Assembly (NCBI GenBank): GCA_024138015.1
Contig: JAMXBB010000002.1
Coordinates: 55,450,784 to 55,514,783 of the forward strand
DNA length: 64,000 bases
Direction of reading: 5' to 3'
DNA from: Lumnitzera littorea
Lineage: Eukaryota > Streptophyta > Magnoliopsida > Myrtales > Combretaceae
A program made the translations under genes and the position numbers. Positions 12,476 through 23,969 of the stretch are shown here, piece by piece (position 1 is the stretch's first letter; each line of letters begins with the position of its first letter). Under the pieces are notes generated by a model, which worked only from the letters and a program-made list of their open reading frames with translations, was not told the DNA's origin and made no database searches.

Positions 12476-13009
12476 TGCTTGATATGATTGAAAACCAAAA
12501 AATAAGAAAAAGACCTCCTTGCCTTTACCAAGTTTCGAACTTAAGACTTCATACTCGATGCTAATGCTATGTTCATATGCTTAACCGTCAGGCTGTTAGC
12601 CTGTACCTTGTCAATATGTGCAATTAAATTACACATATGAACTCAGTCAACCTGAGCTAGATTTAAATCTAAGCCTAGATTCAATAGCCCAACTTCTAAA
12701 CCTAAATTAAAATTAAAAATTTAATCTAACAAAATGTTATTTTCTAAAATCTTTTATTTCTTAAATTTTTTGTGACTTTTCAAATTTTTTATGTACTTTT
12801 CTGAATTTTTCCATTTTTTTGTATTATTTTCTAAATTTCCTATCTTTTGCACTTTTTCCAATTTTCCAAATTTTCTAGAATTCCTATTTTTTTCTAAAAA
12901 TTATTTTTGGCTTTTTTTTAATTTTCTATATTTTTTGAACTTTTCTTAATTTAGGACTCTATAACATAATTTGAAAAATAAAAAGGAGGGCAAAAATTAG
13001 GTGTCTACA

Positions 13010-13597
13010 TAACACCCAACTCTTCATCATCTTCCCCAATCTCCTCCAACTCCAGTCTTCATCTAGCAACTTGGTTTACTACTCCCCTAGCTTGTGGCAG
13101 TCGAATTGGGCAATTAGTTCAATTGCCTTGGCCATAGTGTCTCTTAGGGGTATCTACCTATGGGTTTTGCTACTGTACACCTTGGGGTTTTTGTCTATTA
13201 ACCTGCATTGCGATGATTAGATTCTCAATAAGATTTGTAAGTCTGGCAAGCTTCATCAACCGACCCTAGGGTATTACTACCATTATGACCACAACCAGGT
13301 AAAGCACACTGCTTTGGTCACTAATAACACCCTAAACACTTGAATCAGACATGGTACAATACTTCTCAAATAGATTAACAACTTGCTAACAACTTCAACA
13401 CCTGATAGTCATTCAAATAAAATAGAAATAAACTTGCTCTAGTTTTACAATGAGAAACAGAGTAAAAACTAGGTAACAATGAAACTACACTTGTTGCCAC
13501 ACAAACACACTATAATAGCTACAAAAGGAACGCAGCAGCCACTAACAGTAAGTAAACCAAAACTTCACTGTAACTTTACACATTCCCTCTCGGAACC
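13010..13597 (-). pseudogene. gag N-terminal region and leader of element B1
   Basis: The minus strand carries the start of gag (about 13010-13350) and the untranslated leader up to the PBS. The gag start matches B2 39940-40290 and E 50940-51290, including an acidic stretch from GAA/GAT-rich codons next to the solo LTR junction. The CAAC-rich leader has no motif I recognise. Confidence 0.6.
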
Positions 13598-13611
13598 GTG
13601 CTTTGATACCA
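13598..13611 (-). other. Primer binding site of element B1
   Basis: The minus strand reads TGGTATCAAAGCAC, one base from TGGTATCAGAGCAC, the standard site for initiator Met tRNA. It lies one base from the 5' LTR. Confidence 0.85.
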
Positions 13612-13612
13612 G

Positions 13613-14586
13613 TAAAACTAATGCGCCTCCAAGGTCAAACATATGGAGAAGTACCACAACGAAATGAATCGAAAAGGAACAAAAGAAAAGCTAGCAAACC
13701 CGAGTAACTACCGAATAGATATGATGCACCACTCGATCCTACTCAGCCTACAACTTGCCGAATATGACATACTGGTCCGAACTAAAGGGTTACTTGCCAG
13801 TGCTCCTTGGTAAAAGGAAGAAATAAGAGTTGAAGAGTAAAGAGAACACTAAGGTTGCTTAAAGGCTACTTGAACTATCTGATATTGATGATGTATGTCC
13901 GCATACATACAAATGGGGGTTTATATACCCGTCTACTATGGCTACTATACATTTATAAAAAGATAGAAAAAGGTATCCTTATAATTAAGTTACAAGAAAC
14001 ATACTAAAAGGGATAAAAGAGACAAAGAATAGCCTGTACAGAAAAAGAAAGGATCATTCTAGAATGTTGTATCAAAAAACACATGTTGGTTAGTAGCTAA
14101 ACATCAAGGATATGATACAACATAAGCAGAAGTAAGGATGCATTGTAGTTAGGGGCCAACCTAATCTGGATTAGGTTAAGAGCCGATTAACCTAGTAAAG
14201 AGATTAGCATGCCAATGGTCGATTGAGGAGCTCGACTTAGCTAGTTTGGGCTATCTCTAGATGAGGACTTTGTTGTTGGGCAGGAATATGCCGACCTGAT
14301 CTAGATTAGGTTAGGAGCCGATCAACCTAGTAAAGAGATTAGCATGCCAATGGTTGATTAAGGAGCTCAGCTTGGCTAGTTTGGGGCTATCTCTAGATTA
14401 GGACTTTGCTATTAGGCAGGAACATGTTTGATACACGTGAGGATCTGACAAATAGGTCGGTAAGAGGCTAGATCGGGATAAGAATCCCTGTCTCCGCTAT
14501 GGCTTAGAGCTAGTATTCTCCATGCAAGTCCTCAGAGTCCTCTAGCTCAACTTCTTATGATCGGTCTAAGGGGTTGATTCCTATCA
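13613..14586 (-). repeat. Element B1 5' LTR (family B), with internal duplication
   Basis: On the minus strand the LTR starts TGATAGGAATCAACC and ends next to the PBS at 13598. It is 974 bp, about 125 bp longer than the sister copy at 3243-4091. The difference is a tandem duplication at 14155-14425. The TATA box GGTATATAAACCCCC lies on the minus strand at about 13915-13930. Confidence 0.8.
14155..14425. repeat. Tandem duplication of about 135 bp inside the B1 5' LTR
   Basis: Two adjoining units, 14155-14289 and 14290-14425, are about 88 percent alike (both contain GAGATTAGCATGCCAATGG). The other family B LTRs carry a single unit. The duplication therefore arose after B1 separated, and after or outside the copying of its 3' LTR. 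Confidence 0.8.
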
Positions 14587-15859
14587 CTCCGTCCTCGGCT
14601 TCACTTCTTGAGCTTAGTATTAGCTCGACTCAATTACTCTACAGTCTTCTAGTGCATGGTTCTAAGGGCCTCAACTCTTTCCACAACTAGTCGGTCATCA
14701 TCAATTCTTGGCTAGGGTGCTTGGTTCATTGAGAGCTCAAGGTTGAACCCATAGGCAACCTCAAATGGTGACATGTTTGTTACGCTATGGGTGGTCCTAT
14801 TATAAGTGAACTCAATAATTAGTAGATACAAATCTTAATCAATCATGTTTTGTCTAACAACAACCCAAAGCAAAGTTCCTATGGTTTTATTAATAACATT
14901 AGTTTGTCCATCTATCCATAGATGGTAGGACATGTTGTACAATAGCTTCGTCCCCATTCGCCCCCATAGCGTCCTCTAAAAGTAGCTCATGAACTTAAGG
15001 TCTTGGTTCGAAACAATGGTTCTAAGCCTATTGTAAAGCTTGATTACTTCTTGCAAGAAAAGAAAAGACATAGCCAAAGCGTTGTTAGTTTTGGAACATG
15101 GCACAAAATGTGCCATCTTGCTAAATCGATCCACAACCACTATGATAGACTCCTTCCCTTGGGGCATCCTCAACAATCTTAACATAATGGCCATACATAG
15201 CTCAGACTACAATTTGGTTAGGATGGCCAAGGGTAGATGATGTCCTTGCTCAGCTTAGATCTTTGCTTTTCGATAGGTCACACACTTATCTAACATGGAC
15301 TGAATATTTCTCATCATTCTCAGCCAAAGGAATCTCATAGATAGTACTTCATTAGTTCAACGCTAGTGCACTAGTGATTCTATCATGGAACATGTCAAGA
15401 TACATAGACTTCTCTTCTTAAATAAAGATCTGTCTTTTCTATGATAGTCATCCAATGTTCATCCTTTCTTACATCGAGCATAAATAGGACCAAAATGTAG
15501 ATCCTCAACATACAAATTCTATATGGTTAAAAAGCCAAGCAACCTTGTTTGCAGCTTAGTCAGGAAGGAACGTCATCTTAATAGGGCATCAGCCACTACA
15601 TTGTTCCGTCCATTCTTGTATTTTACGACATAAGAAAAACCCTCCATGAATTCGATCCATTTGGCTTGCCTCCGAAACAACCTTGCTTAGCTCTTTAGAT
15701 AACTTAAGGATTCATGATAAGTATAGATCACAAATTCCTTAAGTAGTAGATAGTGTTGTTATACCGTTAAGGCTCAGATTAAGGAGTAGAACTCCTTATC
15801 ATAGATAAAATAGTTAAGTATAGCTCCTCAAAGATTCTCGCTAAAGTAGGTTATAGGTC
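14587..15859 (-). pseudogene. Element C integrase core and RNase H C-terminal half
   Basis: On the minus strand, 15860 down to about 15450 is the C-terminal half of RNase H and the linker. Integrase follows. An open stretch at 14976-15194 reads IIVVVDRFSKMAHFVPCSKT and then TIVSNQDLKF, the first and second catalytic Asp blocks of the DDE core. The second Asp (family SDRD) is changed to SNQD, so the enzyme would be dead even without the stops. The block near 14780-14830 is the SPFEV-like helix. Left of 14587 the element continues at 2967-3242. Confidence 0.8.
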
Positions 15860-16670
15860 AGCTAGTTGGACACACGAAGAGGCACCACAATGGATAAGAA
15901 TAAGGAAATAAAATGGGGGGGGGGTTTATCAATTCGTGAGCTATCTAGTTGGATATGACATACCAACAAGATCCTATATGGCTTACAATCCGCCAAATAT
16001 GACACACCGATCTGAACTGAAGGGTCACTCACCACTACTTCTTACTAAAGGGAATACATAAGACTTGAAGAGTAATGAGAACACTAAGGTTGCTCAAAAG
16101 GATGCTTGAATAATTTGATATTAATTAGTTGATTATCTACGTACAAGAAAAGTGGGGGTTTATATACCCATCTACTATGGTTACTTTATACGTATGAAAA
16201 GAGAAAAAGAGTATTCTACAATTTAGTTACATGAAACTTACTAAAAGGAGGTAAAAGAGACAAAGAATATTCAGTGTGAAAAAGTGAAGAATCCTTCAAG
16301 AAACATCGTATCAGAAGACATATGTCATGTGGTAGATGGGAGTTAGGACAATGATACAAAGTAAACAAAATAGGAAGTGTTGGACTAAGTTAGGGACCAA
16401 GGGAAGTCAACTCGATTCAAGGTTGGATGCCTGTAGTCGGATCGGGAGCTCTCCTTGGCTATTATAGGGCCATCTTCTGGTATAAAGCATATTCGCTGAA
16501 CAAGGACAAATTTGACACAAGTAAGGATCTAATAGTCAGGTCGACAAAAGACTAGCTCAAGAGAGGAATCTTCATCTCAGCCATGGCCTAAAGTTAGTAT
16601 CCTCCAAGAGAGTCCTTGGAGTCCTCTAGCTTGGCTATGCGTGATCGATTAAGGGGGTTGATACCTATTA
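15860..16670 (-). repeat. Element B2 3' LTR (family B)
   Basis: This 811-bp copy pairs with 40537-41383. Minus-strand start is TAATAGGTATCAACC. A TATA box GGTATATAAACCCCC lies at about 16151-16166 on the minus strand. A run of nine G on the plus strand at about 15915 is a local expansion. The first few bases at the PBS-distal end are lost. Confidence 0.75.
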
Positions 16671-17664
16671 TCTACTTGAGGGTTAGAAAGATTTGTCCTC
16701 AAATCTAGAGTAGTTTCTACTCTTTCTTCTTAGGCGCTTGCAAGGTCTTCTTCTGTTGGTTGGTGAGGAATCTAATCGGACACATTAAAGGTAGGAAATA
16801 CCATAGTTATCAGGTAACTTAATCGAGTAAGCATTGCAGTTGATCTTCTTCAAGACCTTAAATAGGCTATCAACCTGAGGTGATAGTTTGATCTGTCTCA
16901 AGTATGGGAATTGCTCTCGATTGAGGTAAATCTATACTAAGTCTCCTGGATGGAAGGAAACAGTTCAGTAGCCTCGGTTACCAATTTCATGCTATCTTTG
17001 ATTGAATTTAGCTATCTTCTTGGTTACAAACTAGTGTAGTTCATACAATTCGTAGGCTCAATCAACTCCGAATTGACTCTCTTCAATAGCTGTAGAAGCC
17101 CCGATTATATCTAGGGGAATAGTAAGGTTAAGGCCATAGACGACCTCTAATAGGGTCATCCCAATAATGCTATGGATAGTTCGATTGTATGTAAACTCTA
17201 CAACTGGTAGGCATACATCTTAATCCCTCTAGTTCTTTCCTAAAACAAGTTTGAGTAGATTGCCTTGCATCCTATTAACCACTTCAATTTAGCTATCAGT
17301 CTGAGGGTGGCTACTAGAGCTAAATACAAGTTTATTTCCAAGTCTTCTCTAAAGAATCTCTTAAAAATAGCTCAAGAATTTTGTATCTCGATCTGAGACA
17401 ATAGTCTTCGGTACCCTATGTACTTAGACAACTTCCTGCAAAAACAAATTAGCAATATATAGAGCATTGTTAGTTTGATGATACGGGATGAAGTGTGCCA
17501 TTTTGTTGAAGTAGTCTATGATAACAAATAAAATATTTTCCTCTAGATGTCTAGGGTTACCCTATGACAAAGTCCAAATTGAGGTCGGCCCAAGGTAAGG
17601 TTGGCGTTAGCATTGGCATGTACTCTCTATGGGGCTCTATCTTCCCTTTAGCTCACTTGCACAA
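16671..17664 (-). pseudogene. Integrase core and tail of element B2
   Basis: The minus strand follows the integrase from the core (about 17460-17560) to the C-terminal barrel (about 16740-16960), where the family words for a polar 'LSP' end can be read. Numerous stops are present. Element A interrupts it at 17665, in the linker just upstream of the core, and the N-terminal zinc-binding part resumes at 27101. Confidence 0.7.
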
Positions 17665-18639
17665 TGATGGGAATCAGCCTTCAACTACATTTAAGTTGAG
17701 GCTGACCTTTCCAAACCTAATGTTGATCCTCTAGAAGAAGATGTTGACCAGTTCTAACCTGAGGCCAAACAGTTCAAGGCTAAGGCCAAACAACTTTCAC
17801 TAAGGCCAAGCAAATGATAGAAGGCCGAGGGGAAGAAAAGGAGCTACTCGGCAACAAGCCTATCATCTATCAAGAAGACGAGAGATCACATAAATGAGGA
17901 CTCAAAACCAAAGAACCATTCGATACGACCTCGAAAGACTAGCGTCGACTAATTCCAGAACTTGGCAATTATGGGCAGACCTCTCTGGTGTCTCAGCTAA
18001 GCTACACAAGACATCAAGGACCCTTTCTCGAACCCGTACATCCAATTGCCTACCCCGTTTAGTTTAGATACTACTCCTCCTAAGATATGCTGAGTTCTAT
18101 AAAACGTACAATTTTGTATTCTTGTACATGCTTTCCCTTTATTTTATTTATAGGCTCAATTCTCAGGGCTTAAGGCCTTGTACTTTATCTATAGTTTTGC
18201 CACTAGGGTTTAAGACTTACTTTAAATAGCAACATTTGTACTAACACATACATAGACAAAAATAGATAAATATACAAAGATATATACAGAGAGAGTGAAA
18301 CTTTCCTCTTTCAAGCAAGGCTATACTTGAGTTAGCTTTTGTCGGATTATCGAGTGTTGATTAGACTCTTTAATCATCCTTGCGTTCTTATCAATCTTGT
18401 TCTTAGATTATGGTGAACCCCTTTATTTGAACCGATTAGTGAGTTGCATCTAACCTTTATTTGAAACCCCGAGCAACATTTATTGTTCGTAAGTCATATT
18501 AAACTCTATTTCGAGCTCAACCTCTGATTGTGTTAATATCTTGGTGAGTTATATCCATCTACATATTGGTATACCCATTCCTATTCGTTTCCAGATCTGC
18601 TGCCATTTCTTTCTAGATCGATCTTTTGATTCCTTATCA
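17665..18639 (+). repeat. Element A 5' LTR
   Basis: The LTR starts TGATGGGAATCAGCC and ends ...ATTCCTTATCA. It is 975 bp and pairs with 26057-27071. The TATA position reads CTTTAAATAGC at about 18213 where the other copy has CTATAAATAGC, so this promoter is decayed. Confidence 0.8.
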
Positions 18640-18768
18640 TATCGACATCAAAGCTTAGGAGAGACACGCGTATTAGTGTTCTTCAAAGTAGATTTGTGGT
18701 TCTAACCATTCTTTTAATCATTGTTTCACAGAAGTAGTCATAAGTAATAGTAGAAACTGAGTAGTGGT
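18640..18768 (+). other. Decayed PBS and leader of element A
   Basis: TCGACATCAAAGC at 18642-18654 aligns with TGGTATCAGAGC, the initiator Met tRNA site, with several changes. The leader then runs to 18768, where the Tat-like element begins, and seems to resume near 24204. Confidence 0.55.
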
Positions 18769-21401
18769 TGTAGACATCTAATTTTTGCCCCTTTTTTATT
18801 TTTTAGTTTAGGTTATAGGTTTCTAAATTAGAAAATTTTCAAAAAAAGTAGGAAAATTAAAGAAAACCCTCAAAAATGAAGAAATTTAGAAAAAAAAAAA
18901 GAATTCTAGAAAAATACAAAAAATAGGAAAAAAACAAAAAAAATAAGAAATTTAGAAAAAATACAAAATATGAAAAATTTACGAAAATATATAAGAAATT
19001 TAAAAAGTCACAGAAAATTTTTAAAAAATAAGTAATTTAGAATATAATAAATTTTTTAGGTCATTTAAATTGAATAAGATTTTAATTTAAATAAATTTGA
19101 ATAAAAGACCGTTGGATCTGGACTTAAATTTAAATCTAACCTAGGCCGACCTAGGCCATATGTGCAACTAATTGCATATATAGACAAGGCATAGGCCAAC
19201 TGGTTAATAGTAAAATACATGGATTAAGCTAGAGGATAGGGGTTCGGAACTCACTTGAGGCATGAGGATAGTCTTTTAACTTTTTCTTTTTTTTTTAAAT
19301 CCACATGTTGCCACATGTCAAAACATCACTAGGCCACGTATCTAATAGTGACATGTGGCACATTATGATTTTTCACAACAACAAAATTTCTTTCCCCTTT
19401 TTTCTTCCTTCCTTTTCCTTTTTTGTTCCTCATTTTCTCATTATAAAAACTCACACTAACAGGCATAGCAGTGGGGGAGGAATTTTTTCAAAAACGTATA
19501 TAAGGAAGGGGAATCATTAACACATACGAAGGAAAAACAAAAACAGAAAAGGGGGAAATTTGGTTTTTTTTTTTTTTACAAAAAACACAAACAGAACACA
19601 TACGAGGGGGACCCACTCTATCTCTCTCTCCATAATCTCTCTCCCTCTCTCCACCATGATCTCTCTCCTTGGCTATCCTTCTCCCTCTCCCTACGGTCTC
19701 TCTCTCTCCTCATTGCACTTTCTTTCCCTCTACCTTCTCTCTCAACAACTCTCTCTCTCTCTCTAACACTCGACCCATCTTCCTTTCGCTACCTTCTCCC
19801 TCCCCAACTCCCTCACTGTCTACTGTCTCTCTCACTCACCACCACTCCTCGGCCCTCACTCCATTGCACAAACTCACTCACTACATACCCTCAACCCCCA
19901 CTCCAGTTACTGCACGTGACACACACCATCACACAACATGTACAGAACCTACGACTCGTTCACACACCAACTTACCGCCGTACGACCCACACCCAGTGCC
20001 ACAGCTACCGCGACCTATGACCACTACACTTTCTCATCCCAAAACTTACCGATGCCACTTAACCCTCACCCAAACACCAAATCACCCTCAATAGTCATCC
20101 AAACACACTGTTATAGCCACATTTCGACCCCTTTTGCAAGAACCACCTTCGCCATCCAAGCCAACAACTGCCAAACAACCACTAAACATAGTAGCATCAT
20201 CATTGCATCCCCCAAACCTAATACGAAACTCATAAAACCATTTTCACCCGCTCAAAATACGCCCCGAAATAGCCACCACCACACCATTTTAATCACTAGA
20301 TGCAATCTGGATTCAACTCGATTCAAACCGACCTGGCCCAACCCGATGCCAATCCAAGCCACGAATCCGACCCGACTTGTAGAGCCAATCCAACCTACAA
20401 CCTACATCTAAACCCTACACTCCAGATCTGACCTGCGCTACTTTGGGTCTGGCCTTATTGTTGTTGTTTTATTTATTTATTTAATTATTTATTGTATTTT
20501 AATTCATTATTGTAGTTTGTTGTAACAAAAATAAATAAGAAAACCGAAAAAGAAGAAAAGGAAAAAAAAAAAGAAAGAAGAATAGTTTAGTTTAGTTTTA
20601 TTTATTTATTCTAATAGATAAAATAATAAAAATAATAATAATAATCAAATTAAAATAATTAAAATCGTTTTTATCACTAAGAAAATAACTTTTCAAAAAT
20701 AAAAATAAATCAATCATTTTCCAAATTAGGACACTTTCGATTTTCCAAAAATAAACCAATTTAGGACCCTTAGGTCATTTTCTTTAAATGAACTCAAAAC
20801 GAGTAAAACAAACAAATCTGGTTGTTTTTCTAAAATTAAAATTAAATCAACCCACTATATTTTCGGTAAATGAACTACAGAAGTATGATCCCGAATAGCA
20901 GGTACGTAACCACCTATATACAAGTACAAGGCAACTTAAAATATGGAAGTTTTATTTTTTTTTTCATCTTTAGATATTTATGCAAATTAACCAATTTAGT
21001 CATGTATATCATGATTAGCTATTTTTTTAGAAATTAAAAGGGGCATATTTGAAAAGCGAAGTTAAATTCGGAAAGTTAAAAAGTGGTACCCGTTTAATGT
21101 TTAATAAATTAGCCTCTGAATCCAAATCTTTAGTTTTCAAAAAACTGTATTTATAAATAGGTTTTTTAATCAATAGACCCATTGCTAAGTTATAACCAAC
21201 CCACTCAATTGGTTATAACTTAACCCTTCTTCTTGACTCTGATTGGGTGACAACTCCAAATCTTTTCAAGTTGAAAAAAAATGGTTTTCTTTAAACCCTA
21301 GTCGAAGATCAACATTTAATGGGTAAGGTTTAGTACTGATCGATTTAGGATAGACCTAATTTTATAAAAAGAATTAGGAAGGTAAAAAACCAAGCTCGAT
21401 A
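18769..21401 (+). repeat. Tat/Ogre-like 5' LTR
   Basis: The LTR starts TGTAGACATCTAATTTTTGC and ends ...CAAGCTCGATA (consensus end TCGACA). It contains a TATA-like TTATAAAAACTC near 19440, a CT-rich microsatellite (19618-19766) and long AT-rich stretches. The G-box cluster of the sister solo LTR is mostly reduced here to CACATG words (19300-19365). Open frames of 141-157 codons at 19669-20411 are Ser/Thr/Pro-rich, reflect the CT/CA composition and match nothing known. Confidence 0.8.
19618..19766. repeat. CT-rich microsatellite tract
   Basis: Degenerate CTCTCT repeats lie downstream of the TATA-like box of the Tat-like LTR. The sister solo LTR has a matching GA/CT tract on its transcribed strand. 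It probably forms the pyrimidine-rich 5' leader of the element transcript. Confidence 0.7.
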
Positions 21402-21403
21402 AC

Positions 21404-21422
21404 TTAGCGACTCCATTAGGGA
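21404..21422 (+). other. Tat/Ogre-like primer binding site
   Basis: TTAGCGACTCCATTAGGGA follows the LTR end. It resembles the TGGCGACTC...GGGGA site that I recall for Tat/Ogre elements (tRNA-Arg type), with a few transitions. The tRNA identity is from memory and should be treated as likely only. Confidence 0.55.
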
Positions 21423-21599
21423 CATTAAGAGGGCTAACCACTTAAAAAACAATTTGAAATTAAAATTGCCTTTCAAGTTACCTATGTTGTTTAGTTATTT
21501 GTTTGCCTATTTATTTGTATATTCATTTATTTATTGTTGACTTCGTGTACATACTTATTTTGTAAATAGCATACACCAGAGCATAGGGGTTCACTTATT

Positions 21600-22178
21600 G
21601 CATCAAAGATGCAGGATAAATGCGGTTAAACCTAGGCCGTCTTAGGTTCTTAAGGCGAGGAGCCATTGTGTAAGTTCCGGGTGTAGTGAGGCAATCATCA
21701 TTCAGGGCCGATTAGGCTACCCTACTTAAACTTTGATGTGACTAAGCAGCCGTTTTTATGAGAAATGCACGAGGTCACAAAGTTTAAGAACCTCTAAAAC
21801 CCTCGTTTCTTGCATACATTCTTCAAGGCTTGGCAAATGGCTAATAGGATGACATTGTTACAAAATAGGAAAAGAAAAGACAACCTTAAAGCTTCTGTAT
21901 TTTCTCAGCTTTTGTTTATTTATCTGTAGTACTATCTTACATATCATACCCATTACGATATGGGGGGTCGTTTTGTTGCGTCAAAGATGCAAGGTAAATA
22001 TGGTCAAACCCAGGCTGCCTTAGGATCTTAAGAGAGGGGCCATTGTGTATGCTTTAAGTGCTATGGTGTAATCACCACTCGAGGTTGATTAGGCCACCTC
22101 ACTTAAGCTCAATGTGACCAATGAAAGTGTTTTCTAAAAATAGTAAGGTCATAAAGCTTAAGAACCATTTATAACCCA
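21600..22178 (+). repeat. Pair of about 200-bp direct repeats in the Tat-like internal region
   Basis: The unit at 21600-21802 recurs at 21978-22178 at a period of about 378 bases. Both share TCAAAGATGCA, GGCCATTGTGTA and ATTAGGC..CC landmarks and end in AAGTTTAAGAACC or AAGCTTAAGAACC. The spacer between them is unrelated. No coding potential is visible. Confidence 0.75.
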
Positions 22179-22382
22179 CCTTAATGGCATGTGCTTCCCT
22201 CTAAACTTGAGTTAATACACTACCCTTAAGAAATTGCAACCCTACTGATCATTCAAGAGTTTTTGCAAACAAGTTTTTGAAATTTACAGTAGGGTCACAA
22301 CTTAAGGAGTAATATATTAACCCAAATGACCATAACATCTACATATTTCCACATTTTTGTTCTTCTATCATTGCATTGATGA

Positions 22383-22634
22383 TTGATCCATGTCCATAAA
22401 ATGTTTAGACTTAGGATGGCAAACAACCAAGTGAATGATCAACCAAGCAATAGGCTATTGGATGCCTCTAGGTTTCGCGAGCAAGTACTGAGAGATGAAT
22501 TTGCCTATCTAAAAGAAAAGCTCAAGTGTTCTAAAGCTCATGACCAGGCCTTAAGATCCCTTTTGGCACAGGTCATTGGAGATACTTATGAGATGATAAA
22601 GGACCTTAAGGCCCGTATACGGGACTTAATGTAG
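22383..22634 (+). CDS. Short coiled-coil-like ORF in the Tat-like element, unknown function
   Basis: This is an open frame of 83 codons with an in-frame Met at residue 12 (MANNQVND...). From about residue 25 to the end it is charged and heptad-like (FREQVLRDEFAYLKEKLK, then QVIGDTYEMIKDLKARIRDL), which predicts an amphipathic helix or coiled coil. It is intact while everything around it is riddled with stops. I recognise no family. It may be a remnant of a Tat gag N-terminus or chance. It has no zinc knuckle, signal peptide or membrane segment. Confidence 0.3.
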   Translation: MIHVHKMFRLRMANNQVNDQPSNRLLDASRFREQVLRDEFAYLKEKLKCSKAHDQALRSLLAQVIGDTYEMIKDLKARIRDLM

Positions 22635-22999
22635 GGTCTTTCCAGTTTAGATCTAAAGAGCCTAGAATAAGGTTCTACAATAAATGCTACGTTCTCTACC
22701 TTTGCTTTTGTATTTTGATCTTCCTTTTTTAAAATAATAAAACTCTCTTTAGTTCATCGTTCGTCATTCTTTAACATTCCTATCTTTGTAAATAGTCTTC
22801 CATTTAACTACTATTCGATCTCATTTAGAAAAATATAAATAAAATCCACAGACTAGTAAATAGAAACTCAAAAAAAAGAAAATAATAATAAAAACCACCA
22901 TCCTTATTTATAAATTATTTTCTGGAAATAAACTTTACCTTTTTCTCTCTAAAAAAAATTGAAAAAAAAACAACAAAAAATTGAAAATAAAAGTTGCCA

Positions 23000-23450
23000 A
23001 CGGTTATAAATGCTTATGGGCCTAAGGAACCAACATAAGCTCAAGCCTCTGACTCACTCAAGTAACCAACCCAAATACTTAGTTTTCAAACCATACAAAG
23101 TCCCTTGACCTATTAAGGAAGCCAAATATTAGCCCCTTAGCCCATTGAACAAACACAAACCCTTTGGCCCACTCAAGTAACTAGCCCAAACATTTGGCTT
23201 TCAACTCACACCAAACCTAGCCCTTTGTCACCATCTAATCCAAACACAAGCTACTTGGGTAACACCAACCTTAGGCCCATTTAGGTAACCTACCCAAACA
23301 GAAGCTACTTGGATAAGCATTCAACCTAAACACCGATCTACCCAAACACAAGCCATTAGGCTAGCCAACCAATCCGAACATGAACCATGGCCCATCAAGG
23401 TAGCCAACTTGAGCACAATCTGCAACCCCTAAAAGTAACCAAGCCAAAAC
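23000..23450. repeat. Degenerate minisatellite (GGCCCAnTnAAGTAACCnACCCAAAC type)
   Basis: Variants of CCCAAACACAAGC, GGCCCA and AAGTAACCAACC recur every 35-65 bases about eight to ten times. The units are too diverged for a clear period. It lies in the non-coding core of the Tat-like element. Confidence 0.55.
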
Positions 23451-23969
23451 CCTTAATCTGTTTAGAAAGCCAAACTCAATCATGAACTGAGTCAAAACAT
23501 AAAATCAAATATTGGGGCATGATTTGAGAAACTGGGGGGCAAAACCTAATCCTAAGCAAATTAAAAATGGACACCTCCTTAAGAACTCGGTAACTCACTT
23601 TTTGAAAGTTTAGGATGATAAGAGGCAAGCTATATCCTATACACCAACTTAAAACATTTTGAGAGTTGAGCGACATAATGGTGAGAATACTTTAAACTCA
23701 TTCCTTAAAGGTGGTTCACTTTGAATGTGACACTTAGATTGAAGTGAAGTTAGGCATTCACTTCTAAATACTAAACACAACCATCTGTTGTTCACCCCGT
23801 TGGACTTATTTAGAGAATTTCTAAATTTAAACCCTATCAAGAACCACCCCGTAATGGGGCAATTCGGAGGTTAGGGTCATTGATTAGAAGATAAGGGTAA
23901 AATTGGTTTATGCTTGTTTGAGTAACACTAATTCAAGAACAGCTTTTATTTCTGATAAATTATCTCTTT

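Larger units (their letters stand above)
10514..13009 (-). mobile_element. Tat/Ogre-like solo LTR, minus strand, inserted in B1 gag
   Basis: This 2.5-kb LTR starts on the minus strand with TGTAGACACCTAATTTTTGC and ends ...CCGGGCTCGACA. It is the reverse complement of the LTR at 18769-21401. B1 gag flanks it on both sides and is continuous in B2 and E. The flanks CAACA and TAACA are a likely decayed target duplication. No PBS or internal sequence follows, so it is a solo LTR formed by LTR-LTR recombination. Confidence 0.8.
3243..14586 (-). mobile_element. Element B1: Ty3/gypsy retrotransposon, minus strand, inserted in element C
   Basis: Minus-strand order: 5' LTR 13613-14586, PBS complement 13598-13611, gag 13010-13597 plus 9481-10513, protease 9213-9480, RNase H fragment 8844-9212, integrase 4092-5218, 3' LTR 3243-4091. 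Compared with element E, about 1.35 kb covering RT and the start of RNase H is missing at about 9212. Two solo LTRs interrupt it: 5219-8843 (plus) and 10514-13009 (minus). The host on both sides is element C integrase. B1 keeps the only intact zinc knuckle of the window. Confidence 0.8.

Noticed and set aside
3238..14592. CTTTG / CTCCG as a target duplication for B1
   Set aside because: Only three of five bases agree and the left LTR end is worn, so it gives no real support.
19669..20411. Two long Ser/Thr/Pro-rich frames (141 and 157 codons)
   Set aside because: They follow a CT microsatellite and CA-rich sequence in the Tat-like LTR. The sister LTR does not preserve them.
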